This document shows, one piece after another, positions 42,768 to 50,493 of a stretch of DNA of 64,000 nucleotides. Within the stretch, counting starts at the first letter, position 1. Every line of letters starts with the position of its first letter. The notes beneath the pieces were generated by a model that was not told the origin of the DNA, did not search any database, and saw only the letters and a list, made by a program, of their open reading frames with translations. A program made the position numbers and the translations under genes. This DNA comes from Hydrogenophaga sp. Lineage in GTDB: Bacteria > Pseudomonadota > Gammaproteobacteria > Burkholderiales > Burkholderiaceae_C. The stretch is from positions 45,298 to 109,297 of the forward strand of contig NZ_JAUSCF010000004.1 of assembly GCF_030651625.1 (NCBI RefSeq), in the 5' to 3' direction.

Positions 42768-43067
42768 ATGGCGAAATTGCTAGAGGAAATTCACCCCGGC
42801 GAAATCTTGCTGGAAGACTTCATGAAACCCATGGGCATCAGCGCGCGCAAGCTGTCTGCCGATATCGACGTGTCACCGAGCCGCATCAGTGAGGTCGTGC
42901 ATGGCCAGCGCCCCATCACGGCTGACACGGCACTGCGCCTGGGTCTCTACTTCGGTATGGAGCCCCGTTTCTGGATCAACCTCCAATCAGAGTACGACAT
43001 GCGCACCACCGCCCGCGAATTTCAGACCAAGATCGCACCGCGCATTCGGGTGTTTCAGCACGTCTGA
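42768..43067 (+). CDS. higA: HigA-family antitoxin (Xre HTH)
   Basis: This 99-residue antitoxin starts MAKLLEEIHPGEILLEDFMKP and contains an Xre-type helix-turn-helix (ISARKLSADIDVSPSRISEV, about residues 25-45) that should bind the operator palindrome. It neutralises HigB. The C-terminus (EYDMRTTAREFQTKIAPRI) matches the family end and the gene looks complete. Confidence 0.92.
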   Translation: MAKLLEEIHPGEILLEDFMKPMGISARKLSADIDVSPSRISEVVHGQRPITADTALRLGLYFGMEPRFWINLQSEYDMRTTAREFQTKIAPRIRVFQHV

Positions 43068-43949
43068 AGGGGGCAGTGCCCGACGAAGCTGTGATCCGCG
43101 GCGAAAACGAGCGCTGAAATCCTGAGCTCGACCGGCAGTGTGATGGATATGAACGCTGGAACAAGCGTTGATGCAGGTTGGTGAAGGTGAAGGCGAAGGT
43201 ACCCATTGGAAGCCACAATCTTCCCTGGCAATCACGGGCAACGTGAACCACGCTTCTCGCCTGTCCGGGGAATCACCCAGTGCTCGAAGCGCTCAAGCCG
43301 ATGTGCCACGCGCTGTACTGGAAGACGGAAACCGGTTCGGACTTTTCCGCCTGCGCTGTAGCCCTGTCGGAACTGGCCCGGCTTTCGCCCGGTGCCGACG
43401 TGTGGGTGAAGAACGACCCCGTGTTCGGTTGATTCACACTGCTGGTCTCGTTCATGGACGCCGCCCCCTGGCGTTTCACCGGTTTCACCGGTTTTACCGG
43501 TTTTACCGGTTTTACCGGTAACTTACTCGAAGAGAACCACCTGCAGTCCCATGCGTTCGTGGTGAAGTCCATTGATGAAGCACTGCTGGAGGCGCTGGCA
43601 CCGGTAATGTCCACCGCTTGGTCGTACAACGCCACCATGCCGGCCATGCTGCAGCAGGAAACGCCTTGTCTCGCGTGGCCGCTCCGCATTTCAGTATCGG
43701 GGCGTTTTGGTACGGCAACAGTCTCAAAAAACCCGATCTCTGTCTGTTCCACCCGAAGGAACTGATTGAGGCGGGTTTTCCGTTCCTGAAGCGCTCAACG
43801 GTGGAAAAGTTTTCAACCTGTTTTCAGGCGCCGAAGGAGATGAAAACCCCGTTGGGTTCACTCGGACATCCAGTGCCGTGAGCCTTGGCGTTTCGACTGT
43901 CTGCATGGTCGTGCGCCATCCTGACTGCACATAAGACGGTGACTCAATT
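43068..43949. pseudogene. Decayed coding fragments between HigBA and the duplicated transferase end
   Basis: About 880 bases hold no intact gene. Short stretches look protein-like. One is a frame around 43280-43431 reading VLEALKPMCHALYWKTETGS and ending KNDPVFG before a stop. Another is at about 43690-43860, reading FSIGAFWYGNSLKKPDLCLF and later FPFLKRSTVEKF. They lie in different frames and carry stops, so I read them as remnants of one or two lost genes that I cannot name. A 9-bp minisatellite is embedded in them. Confidence 0.5.
43474..43518. repeat. Five-copy 9-bp tandem repeat
   Basis: The unit TTTYACCGG occurs five times in a row (two TTTCACCGG then three TTTTACCGG). In the frame it keeps, it would encode repeated F-T-G. 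It sits inside decayed sequence and probably arose by slippage. Confidence 0.85.
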
Positions 43950-44338
43950 GCCGGCGAAGTGAAGCAGGCGACCCACGCGTGACCCGCGTGGGCGCCTTTC
44001 TGCGCAAGACCAGTCTGGACGAGCTGCCCCAGCTGATCAACGTGCTCGGGGGCAGCATGTCGCTGGTGGGGGGCAGGTCAGGGCCACGCCCGCAAGCCGT
44101 GCAGCACGACGCCGAATACTCACAGCGCATCGACAGCTACTTCGCGCGCCACAACATCAAGCCCGGCATCACCGGCCTGGCACAGGTGCGTGGCTTCCGG
44201 GGCGAGACCACCCACATCGAACAGATGCAGCAACGCGTGGAGGCCGACATCGAGTACATCAACAACTGGTCGCTGTGGCTGGACTTCACGATTCTGCTGC
44301 GCACGCTGGGGGCGCTGACCGGGCGGAATGCGTATTGA
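43950..44338 (+). pseudogene. Partial duplicate of the 3' end of the sugar-phosphate transferase gene
   Basis: This stretch repeats the last ~385 bp of the transferase gene (42022-42408) almost base for base, including the final codons GGRNAY-stop region. Differences are few: a small deletion near its 5' end, a 12-bp in-frame insertion near 44071-44084 that changes LVGPRP to [10 protein letters not shown], and scattered substitutions. It lacks all membrane helices and most of the catalytic domain, so it cannot work alone. The similarity implies a recent duplication, probably with the toxin-antitoxin cassettes that follow each copy. Confidence 0.88.
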
Positions 44339-44527
44339 GGGGGTTGGGGCGCTCACGGGCGCGATCGAAAGCACAACGGCACAGAACCCATTCCCGCTTT
44401 CGTTGGAAGCGCGAACCCATCCTCCCCCTGTGTAGCGTCACGCAACCCGCATGGAAAGTATGGGTGCCTGAATCGCGCTGAAGGCGGAACACTCTGTGCA
44501 TTGGTCAAAAAATCCAGATTGACAAAG

Positions 44528-44818
44528 ATGCTGCTCGACGAATTGCATGCTCAACGCGACGTCATACAGAGCCTTGGCACGCGCTACGGGGCCCGCCATA
44601 TCCGCGTCTTCGGCTCGATGGCACGTCGTGAGGAGCGTGCCGACAGCGATGTGGACTTTCTGGTGGATTTCCCGCGCGGCTACGACCTTTTTGCCCAGCA
44701 CATGCCGCTGACACACCAACTGGCGCAGCTGTTGCAGCGACCGGTGGAACTGGTGCCTGAACACGAGCTGAACCGGCACATACGCGCACAGGTCTTGAGC
44801 GAGGTGGTGGATCTATGA
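44528..44818 (+). CDS. MNT-domain nucleotidyltransferase antitoxin (MntA-like)
   Basis: This minimal nucleotidyltransferase of about 96 residues (an upstream TTG at 44501 would add nine) carries the signature FGSMARREERADSDVDFLVD, the G-S-x12-D-x-D metal site. In MNT/HEPN modules this protein inactivates the HEPN RNase toxin by adding nucleotides to it. The gene overlaps a truncated HEPN reading frame by 4 bp (ATGA). The antitoxin looks intact although its partner is broken. Confidence 0.87.
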   Translation: MLLDELHAQRDVIQSLGTRYGARHIRVFGSMARREERADSDVDFLVDFPRGYDLFAQHMPLTHQLAQLLQRPVELVPEHELNRHIRAQVLSEVVDL

Positions 44819-44943
44819 GCATACCCTGGCAACCCTATGCGCTGCACATCCTGGATGCCATCGCGCGCATTCGGCAAATACAGGCCCGAGGCGACCTGAC
44901 ACAGGATCAGGTGTTGTACGACACCACCTTGCGAAGCGTGTAA
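44815..44943 (+). pseudogene. Truncated HEPN-domain toxin (DUF86 type)
   Basis: The frame starting at 44815 encodes only 42 residues (PYALHILDAIARIRQIQARG, then LYDTTLRSV), the N-terminal helix of a DUF86/HEPN toxin that is normally about 110-120 residues long. It stops just before the expected N-L-x-x-I-G-E-A helix, and the downstream catalytic R-x4-6-H motif is missing. The truncation probably disarms the toxin. Confidence 0.75.
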
Positions 44944-45116
44944 GCCCTACGCTACATTATCTGTCGGTCGACAATTTATGTGACAGGGTTGGGAAATAAG
45001 AATTGAATGGAGGAACTCAGTTGAGTTCCCCAATCCTCGTAAATCTCCATCCCCACAAGATCAAATCGTTCCATCGCCTCAATATCGAATGGATAGAATC
45101 ACGTCCATACCTTGCA

Positions 45117-45887
45117 TTACAATGGATCCAGGGGGACATAACCGATGATGTCCAGCGTATTCGCATCGAGAAGGGCAGTCCAGAAGATTGACCTTGACTC
45201 AACTGGCAAGGTCAAGACTTGATCTTCGGAGACTTTATTTTTTTCCAACCACCTTTCAAGTAGTGCTCGATTTTCAGGCGTTCGACCCATAAGAATTCGA
45301 ATTGGTTGAGCTCTTTGTCTGATTATCTCTTGATTGTCCGAATTCAAAGGTTGCCAGTACTCCGGGCGTACTGGCAAATCTTTTCCAGCAAGAGCCAGTT
45401 CAAACGATTTCATTCGTTCGCTACCGTCGCGGGATGGGCGCAGACCGACCAGTGCGACACCGGAAAATGGCAGATTTCGATAGCCTGACTCAGCCAGTGG
45501 CAAATCGGCAGGGTCGACATCGGCTGCACTCACAACCACGAAACGATCTACCGCGTGCACGAGATATACCGGCCGTGCTTGATAGACCGACCAAATGCCA
45601 TATCCCAATGCGAGCACCTGCATCATAACGATCACGCAGAGGTCGCGGATCAATTCGGGGCGAGGCTTTCGCTTGTCAAACACCACCCATGTAAGGATAG
45701 GGCCGAGCACGACATCCACCGCAACAATGAGTCCGAACAGGGCTTGCCCTCCGGAGAGTTCCCGGTAGGGAAATGGGTACCAAAGAAAGAAAACGAGCAG
45801 GGAGCACACCAGCGCCACCGATCCGGTGAAGGCCAAATGTATGCCTGCTGCCTTGCTCCTTGATTTCCAGTCTACTGTCTTTAGCAT
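45117..45887 (-). CDS. TfpX/TfpZ family type IV pilin accessory protein
   Basis: This 256-residue inner-membrane protein has membrane segments at about residues 16-36, 48-68 and 80-100 and a soluble C-terminal half. It matches TfpX/TfpZ accessory proteins, which in Pseudomonas aeruginosa are encoded beside particular pilin alleles and are needed for their normal assembly. Conserved pieces are LVFFLWYPFPYRELSGGQ, VDVVLGPILTWVVFDKRK and the end DIIGYVPLDPL. It lies 58 bp downstream of the second pilin gene, same strand. Base composition here is noticeably richer in A and T than the EPS genes, suggesting a mobile pilin cassette. Confidence 0.88.
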   Translation of the reverse strand: MLKTVDWKSRSKAAGIHLAFTGSVALVCSLLVFFLWYPFPYRELSGGQALFGLIVAVDVVLGPILTWVVFDKRKPRPELIRDLCVIVMMQVLALGYGIWSVYQARPVYLVHAVDRFVVVSAADVDPADLPLAESGYRNLPFSGVALVGLRPSRDGSERMKSFELALAGKDLPVRPEYWQPLNSDNQEIIRQRAQPIRILMGRTPENRALLERWLEKNKVSEDQVLTLPVESRSIFWTALLDANTLDIIGYVPLDPL

Positions 45888-45945
45888 TCACAAGCAGAGA
45901 TGCAATTTCAAAAGGAACAGCTCTTTCACAGCGCCAGGCTAAGTG

Positions 45946-46500
45946 CTATCGGCACTCGCCAGGCGCGAACCGCGAGGGGAGCGGATTAGACGGTACGTCG
46001 ACCGACATGCCCCGGGAAACTGCGAGCAGATTGGCGGATGACGCACAGGCCCAGTCCACCGGTCCGGTCTCGCCCGTGTACGTGTTTGCAAGTGCGACAT
46101 CCAGCGGTACATAGCCCCCGTCTGCCGAAAGAAAAGGCTTTAAAATCAGGGCAGCGTCATTGGGAATGGTTCCTACGTTATCGCGATCAAAGACCACAAG
46201 GATCTCTCCCGATGTATCGTCGATCTGAATCCTCTCGATGTACTTGCTTGTTCGGCCTGCACCGCCCTGACCTTCGTTGAACGTGGTCGCGGTCACTGCT
46301 AGCTCCACCTGAGTCAGTGCGGCGGTGGACACAATTTGTTTGGCATCCGTGGCGAGGGACATGCCTTCGATCACGCGGGCACGAATCGCGTAGTCCTGAT
46401 ACGCAGGCAACGCAATCGCTGCCAGAATAGCAATAATTGCCACGACAATCATCAGCTCGATGAGGGTGAAGCCTTGGGCAATTCTGGGTTTCATGGGCAT
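45946..46500 (-). CDS. Type IV pilin (second copy, divergent)
   Basis: This 184-residue pilin has a short leader ending in QG before [20 protein letters not shown], the prepilin peptidase site and N-terminal helix. The globular part differs strongly from the neighbouring pilin, but keeps the P-x-D-W-x-C region and a C-terminal Cys (FAPGECR) that would form the D-loop disulfide. A sigma-54-type promoter is present upstream at 46534-46549. It lies directly upstream of the TfpX-like gene, which may be specific to it. Confidence 0.93.
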   Translation of the reverse strand: MPMKPRIAQGFTLIELMIVVAIIAILAAIALPAYQDYAIRARVIEGMSLATDAKQIVSTAALTQVELAVTATTFNEGQGGAGRTSKYIERIQIDDTSGEILVVFDRDNVGTIPNDAALILKPFLSADGGYVPLDVALANTYTGETGPVDWACASSANLLAVSRGMSVDVPSNPLPSRFAPGECR

Positions 46501-46533
46501 CTTTTGATGTGATCACAGCGTTGCATTTGACGC

Positions 46534-46549
46534 AGCAGAAGTCATGCCA
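46534..46549 (-). promoter_or_regulatory. Sigma-54-type promoter of the second pilin gene
   Basis: The minus strand reads TGGCATGACTTCTGCT, with GG and GC exactly 10 bases apart as in -24/-12 promoters. It is about 35 bases before the ATG. Direct TGTCA repeats at 46601-46605 and 46611-46615 lie upstream and could bind an activator. Confidence 0.7.
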
Positions 46550-46761
46550 ATTTTATTGCGGGTGTCCTGCGTGATTTAAGTCACAGCTTAAAGCCATGGC
46601 TGTCAATTTTTGTCAAGATCCCCCTTTTTATAGAAGGACTGACAATTAGCTTCTGCAGATTAGCCCCCGACACGAGCGATTTCCACAGGGTGCTCCTGCG
46701 CAATACTGACATATCCTCGGCTACAATACATGCCGCACTCAAACGGTGGTACAGACATCTA

Positions 46762-46801
46762 CACGAAAAAAGGGACGCCCGTAGGCGTCCCTTTTTTCGT
46801 G
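46762..46801. terminator. Strong bidirectional intrinsic terminator between the pilin genes
   Basis: A long perfect stem (CACGAAAAAAGGGACGCC at 46762-46779 with its complement at 46784-46801) around a CGTA loop carries A and T tracts inside the stem. On the minus strand it follows the major pilin gene, so it should end that transcript. Confidence 0.88.
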
Positions 46802-46807
46802 CACGCA

Positions 46808-46830
46808 TGAAGAGCCGCTACGGCTCTTCA
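46808..46830. repeat. Hairpin just downstream of the major pilin gene
   Basis: TGAAGAGCCG and CGGCTCTTCA are exact complements around a 3-base loop. It lies between the pilin stop and the main terminator, and may stabilise the abundant pilin mRNA. Confidence 0.7.
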
Positions 46831-46838
46831 GCTTCGCA

Positions 46839-47384
<546 letters not shown>

Positions 47385-47436
47385 GGAAAAAACTCCTTGA
47401 GGGGGTTGTATGGGGGGTAGGGAACGGTAAGCCTAG

Positions 47437-47452
47437 TGCAGGGAGCGTGCCA
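47437..47452 (-). promoter_or_regulatory. Sigma-54-type promoter of pilA
   Basis: The minus strand reads TGGCACGCTCCCTGCA, matching the -24/-12 consensus TGGCAC-N5-TTGCA at all but one base, with GG and GC 10 bases apart. The -12 element is about 55 bases before the pilA ATG. Confidence 0.85.
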
Positions 47453-47504
47453 GCTTGAAATGGCCGGTGTTTTGCGGCCTATTTCACGGTTCGGCGGGGG
47501 CGGG

Positions 47505-47579
47505 TGACGAAACGTGTCGCATGGGGTTTGCTGTGGGTGACAAATTTTGTCCGTGGGCGATGGGGTGACGTTTTTCGTC
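47505..47579. promoter_or_regulatory. Three symmetrical activator-like sites upstream of pilA
   Basis: The pattern GGGTGAC-N7-GTC occurs at 47505-47518, 47538-47551 and 47566-47579 (TGAC to GTC, 14 bp each), spaced 33 and 28 bp apart. They lie about 55-140 bp upstream of the sigma-54 element, where enhancer-binding activators such as PilR bind. The rest of the 47385-47824 gap shows no gene. Confidence 0.65.
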
Positions 47580-47783
47580 GTACCGGTGGTCGGGGATGGG
47601 CGGTTGTGTCCGGTGTTTGGGGCTCTCTAGGAGGTGCGGTGGTTCTGCCAATGGGGGCAACCGGCTCGGCTCCCCTTTGGAATCGCTGCTGCCCTAACCT
47701 TCAGCCCTCCGCCAGCGAGGAAGGGAGCGAGAACAGCTCGCTACGCAGGGGTGGTTGGCTCTCTTGATGTTGCAGGCCGCAGC

Positions 47784-47805
47784 GATATATACTGAGATAT
47801 ATATC
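47784..47805. promoter_or_regulatory. Inverted-repeat operator upstream of vapBC
   Basis: GATATATA-CTGAGA-TATATATC is a perfect 8-bp-arm inverted repeat about 20 bp before the vapB GTG. It probably binds the VapB AbrB domain and overlaps the promoter. Confidence 0.7.
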
Positions 47806-47824
47806 ATTCTCAAGAGGTGCTGCC

Positions 47825-48088
47825 GTGACTTCAACCGCCAAAATATTCAAGACAGGTCGCAGCCAGGCGGTGCGCCTGCCCTTGGCCTACCGTTTCGACA
47901 CGACAGAGGTCTTCATTCGCCGAGATCCGCAAACAGGCGATGTGATTCTCTCCAGCAAACCCAGCACTTGGGACGGTTTCTTGCAGGTCAGAAAGACTGC
48001 CAGCGTACCAGCCGATTTCCTGAGCGGGTCTGACCGCGATCAGGGTGGCACACACAACCGCGATCCATTCGAAGCGTGGTCCGAGTGA
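47825..48088 (+). CDS. vapB: VapB-type antitoxin (AbrB/SpoVT fold)
   Basis: This 87-residue antitoxin starts at a GTG behind an AGAGGTG site. The N-terminal swapped-hairpin DNA-binding domain is clear (AKIFKTGRSQAVRLPLAYRF, then VFIRRDPQTGDVILS), and the C-terminal tail (FLSGSDRDQGG...FEAWSE) would wrap VapC. Its stop overlaps the vapC GTG start. It should autoregulate through the upstream inverted repeat. Confidence 0.92.
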   Translation: MTSTAKIFKTGRSQAVRLPLAYRFDTTEVFIRRDPQTGDVILSSKPSTWDGFLQVRKTASVPADFLSGSDRDQGGTHNRDPFEAWSE

Positions 48089-48483
48089 AGCGCTACATGC
48101 TTGACACCAGCACGGTCAGCTATCTGGTGCGTGCGCATCCCCTGGTCACACAGCGGGTCGTGGACGCTCCCATGGCGTCGCTGTGTATTTCCTCCGTCAC
48201 GGAGGGTGAGTTGATGTTCGGCGTGGCGCGCAGGCCGCAAGCCGTTCGGCTGGCGAGCACGGTGAATGAGTTCCTGAACCGGGTGGTCTCTCTGCCTTGG
48301 GACAGCGATGTGGCAAGGTGCTATGGAATGCTCAGGGCCAAGACACAAGGCGAAGGCATCAACCTGACGCCGCTGGACATGATGATCGCCGCTCATGCGT
48401 GGTCGGTGAATGCCACGCTGGTGACCAGTGATGCTGCGTTTTTCCATCTGTCGGCACTGGAAACCGAAGACTGGAGCCGTTGA
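48085..48483 (+). CDS. vapC: VapC-type PIN-domain ribonuclease toxin
   Basis: This 132-residue PIN-domain RNase has acidic active-site residues that are visible in order: Asp in YMLDTSTVSYL, Glu in SSVTEGELMFG, Asp in LTPLDMMIAAHA and Asp in LVTSDAAFFHL. VapC toxins cleave tRNA or rRNA when VapB is lost. The GTG at 48085 overlaps the vapB stop. The gene appears intact and its end lies beside the truncation point of a minus-strand DUF6036-like gene. Confidence 0.93.
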   Translation: MKRYMLDTSTVSYLVRAHPLVTQRVVDAPMASLCISSVTEGELMFGVARRPQAVRLASTVNEFLNRVVSLPWDSDVARCYGMLRAKTQGEGINLTPLDMMIAAHAWSVNATLVTSDAAFFHLSALETEDWSR

Positions 48484-48509
48484 CGAAACGGGATTACAGC
48501 CTACTGGAA

Positions 48510-48774
48510 TAAAAGCGGTTTCGGAGCCCACACGTTGTGCGTAGTACCCAAAACCCTTCTCAAAAGGCGAGAGTTCGCCAATGGCGCCATCGATCAGGTC
48601 GGCCAGGTCAGAGCGGCGAAGCGGATAGAGGTCTGCCTCCATGGACTGGAGCAATTCGGCGGGGGCGTCCGGCACGGAACCCAGAATGGACTGGCTGCCG
48701 ATGACCATGATTTCGTTTTGGTCCGTGATGGCTGCGGCTGCGCGAATCAGGTGTTCGAGCTCGCTGCGCCTCAT
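48510..48774 (-). pseudogene. DUF6036-type nucleotidyltransferase, 3' part lost
   Basis: From the ATG at 48774 the minus strand encodes MRRSELEHLIRAAAAITDQN, then IMVIGSQSILGSVPDA and EADLYPLRRSDLADLIDGAI, the N-terminal part of a DUF6036-type nucleotidyltransferase. Similarity stops after about residue 88 (near 48510), only ~27 bp from the end of vapC; the frame beyond is the vapC shadow. The gene has lost its C-terminal half, most likely when the vapBC cassette arrived. The start overlaps the stop of the upstream pseudogene (ATGA). Confidence 0.7.
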
Positions 48775-49097
48775 AGGGGTTCCTGGCGCTGATTCCAGTC
48801 TTTAAGGAAGGCAAAGCGTTCCTTGTTCGTCAGCACCTAAGTGAAGGGCGACGACTGGCGCAAAGCGGCTCCGTGCTCGGAATCGTCCAGCGCCACCGCA
48901 AGCGTGGCCTCGAGTCCTTGCGCCATGAGGCGCTCCCATTCTTCCAGATAAGACTGGGCAGAAGGACTCACGGTGCCTCACCACCGTTGCAGCGTCAGCT
49001 GGGCGCGCTCAAACAGCGCGTAGTCCCTTCGAAGCTTGGCCGCCACCGCGCGGTGTAGCGCCAGACTGCGGGCGTCGATGAGCTGGTGGGTGGGCAC
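48771..49097 (-). pseudogene. Partner gene of the DUF6036 locus, two in-frame stops
   Basis: The minus strand from a GTG at 49097 reads PTHQLIDARSLALHRAVAAK ... FERAQLTLQRW, then TGA at 48980-48978. The same frame goes on with VSPSAQSYLEEWERLMAQGL ... LRQSSPFT, then TAG at 48839-48837, then LTNKERFAFLKDWNQRQEP and a final TGA overlapping the next ATG. The continuity across two nonsense codons shows recent decay of a small helical protein encoded just before a nucleotidyltransferase, an arrangement like a two-gene toxin-antitoxin or defence module. I cannot name the family. Confidence 0.65.
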
Positions 49098-49110
49098 AAC
49101 GTTGCACTTT

Positions 49111-49123
49111 ACACGGCCCGTGT
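49111..49123. promoter_or_regulatory. Short palindrome upstream of the decayed two-gene locus
   Basis: ACACGG-C-CCGTGT is a perfect palindrome 14 bp before the inferred start of the pseudogene at 49097. It may have been its operator. Confidence 0.4.
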
Positions 49124-49130
49124 GAAGGCT

Positions 49131-49532
49131 TCAATCCGGGCGCAGAGCGGCCCGGTGATTCTGGAACTTCTCATTGACCACAAGCCACATGAGGATCAGC
49201 GCAGACGGCTTCGAGCCTTTTGATCTGCGCGCAAAGAGCAGCGGCCAACCTGGGCAGATGAGAGATCCCACGGAGGCATAGTGATCAAGGCTGACACGCT
49301 TGCAAATGCAGGCCCTCACCCCAACCCTCTCCCGCAAGCGGGAGAGGGGGCAAGGCACTGGTGTCAGCGCGCAGTGTCTTTGTCCAGGGACCACAAGGGT
49401 CCGGCTCTGCCGCCCCGAGAGGTCGTCCCCCCCTCCAAGCGCCCGAAGGGCGCGCCAGAGAGGGGGGAAGCTGCGTCAGCAGCGCAGGGGGGAGTACCGA
49501 ATCCAGCGCGTCAGCGGCGCAGGGGGGTGTTC
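49131..49532. repeat. Gene-free stretch with dispersed repeat-like sequences
   Basis: No gene is supported in these 402 bases. At about 49311-49352 lies a pyrimidine-rich element with hairpin CTCTCCCGC-AAGC-GGGAGAG, a type scattered between genes in many beta- and gammaproteobacteria. At about 49430-49530 there are G-rich near-repeats (GCGTCAGCRGCGCAGGGGG twice). A minus frame at 49131-49394 is not convincing. Confidence 0.5.
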
Positions 49533-50345
49533 CTAAAGCTCAAACGTCATCCCCGCACTCAGCCAGCGGATGTCGTGCCGTGCCGCATCTGCACGGCTGG
49601 GCATGTCGTCGAAGCCGCGGATCTCTTCCATGATGAGTCCGGTTTCGGCGGGCTTGGTGTGGGTGATGTAGATCGGGTAGGTCGCGCCCGCAGCGGCAGG
49701 GGCGATCTGGTCGAGTTCGTCGGCCAGGACGCTGGGGGCCAGGTGCAGGCTGCGCTGGGCCAGGGCTTCTTCGCGGTCGCTGAAGGCGGTCTCGATGATG
49801 AGCATGGCCACCGGCAGCTGGTTCACGCGCTGCCAGAAGGCGGGGTTGCGGCTGGTGTCGCCGCTGAACACCCAGTGGCCGGACGGGCTGTTGGCCGCAA
49901 AGCCCACGGCGGGCACGGTGTGCACGGCGGGCAGCACTTCCACCGCCTTGCCACCCACCTGCAGCACCTCGCCCACGGCAATGGGTGTGCAGCGCATGAG
50001 CGGGCTGGCGGCGCTGGGGATGGAGGAAAAGTCCGGCCAGATGAGGTTGTTGAAGATGTGGGCCTTGAGGGCGGCGATGGTGCCGGGCAGGGCGTGCACC
50101 TGCAGCGGCGGGGCGCCCGTGGCCAGGCGGCGTGCGGCCACGGCGTCGATCATCAGCGGCAGGCTGGCCACGTGGTCGAGGTGCGAATGGGTCAGCAGCA
50201 CGTGGTTCACGGCCGCCATTTCGTCGAGCGAAAGATCGCCCACGCCGGTGCCGGCGTCGATCAGCACATCGTCGTCGAGCAGAAAAGAAGTGGTGCGGCA
50301 ACCCTGTGCAATGGCACCGGAACAGCCCAGAACGCGTACCTTCAT
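49533..50345 (-). CDS. MBL-fold class II cyclic-nucleotide phosphodiesterase-like protein
   Basis: This 270-residue metallo-beta-lactamase-fold hydrolase has the zinc motif THSHLDH near residues 52-58, with further ligands likely in VFSGDTSRNP and ITHTKP near the end. The start MKVRVLGCSGAIAQGCRTTSF and overall plan fit class II 3',5'-cyclic-nucleotide phosphodiesterases (CpdP/PDE1 type). It would hydrolyse cAMP or cGMP. It lies about 150 bp downstream of a predicted adenylate cyclase on the same strand, which supports that reading. An RNase-Z-like role is the alternative. Confidence 0.8.
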   Translation of the reverse strand: MKVRVLGCSGAIAQGCRTTSFLLDDDVLIDAGTGVGDLSLDEMAAVNHVLLTHSHLDHVASLPLMIDAVAARRLATGAPPLQVHALPGTIAALKAHIFNNLIWPDFSSIPSAASPLMRCTPIAVGEVLQVGGKAVEVLPAVHTVPAVGFAANSPSGHWVFSGDTSRNPAFWQRVNQLPVAMLIIETAFSDREEALAQRSLHLAPSVLADELDQIAPAAAGATYPIYITHTKPAETGLIMEEIRGFDDMPSRADAARHDIRWLSAGMTFEL

Positions 50346-50493
50346 GGGGTGGTGGTGGCAACGGGTGGTGGTGAACCGGCGTGCCGGGCACTGGGCATTC
50401 TGGCTTCAGGGCGACAGACGGCCATGCTGACCAGCCGCACCGCAGCCCGGCCGGTGTGGCTGCCTTGCTGCTCGCCCTGACTGGAGAATGGAT

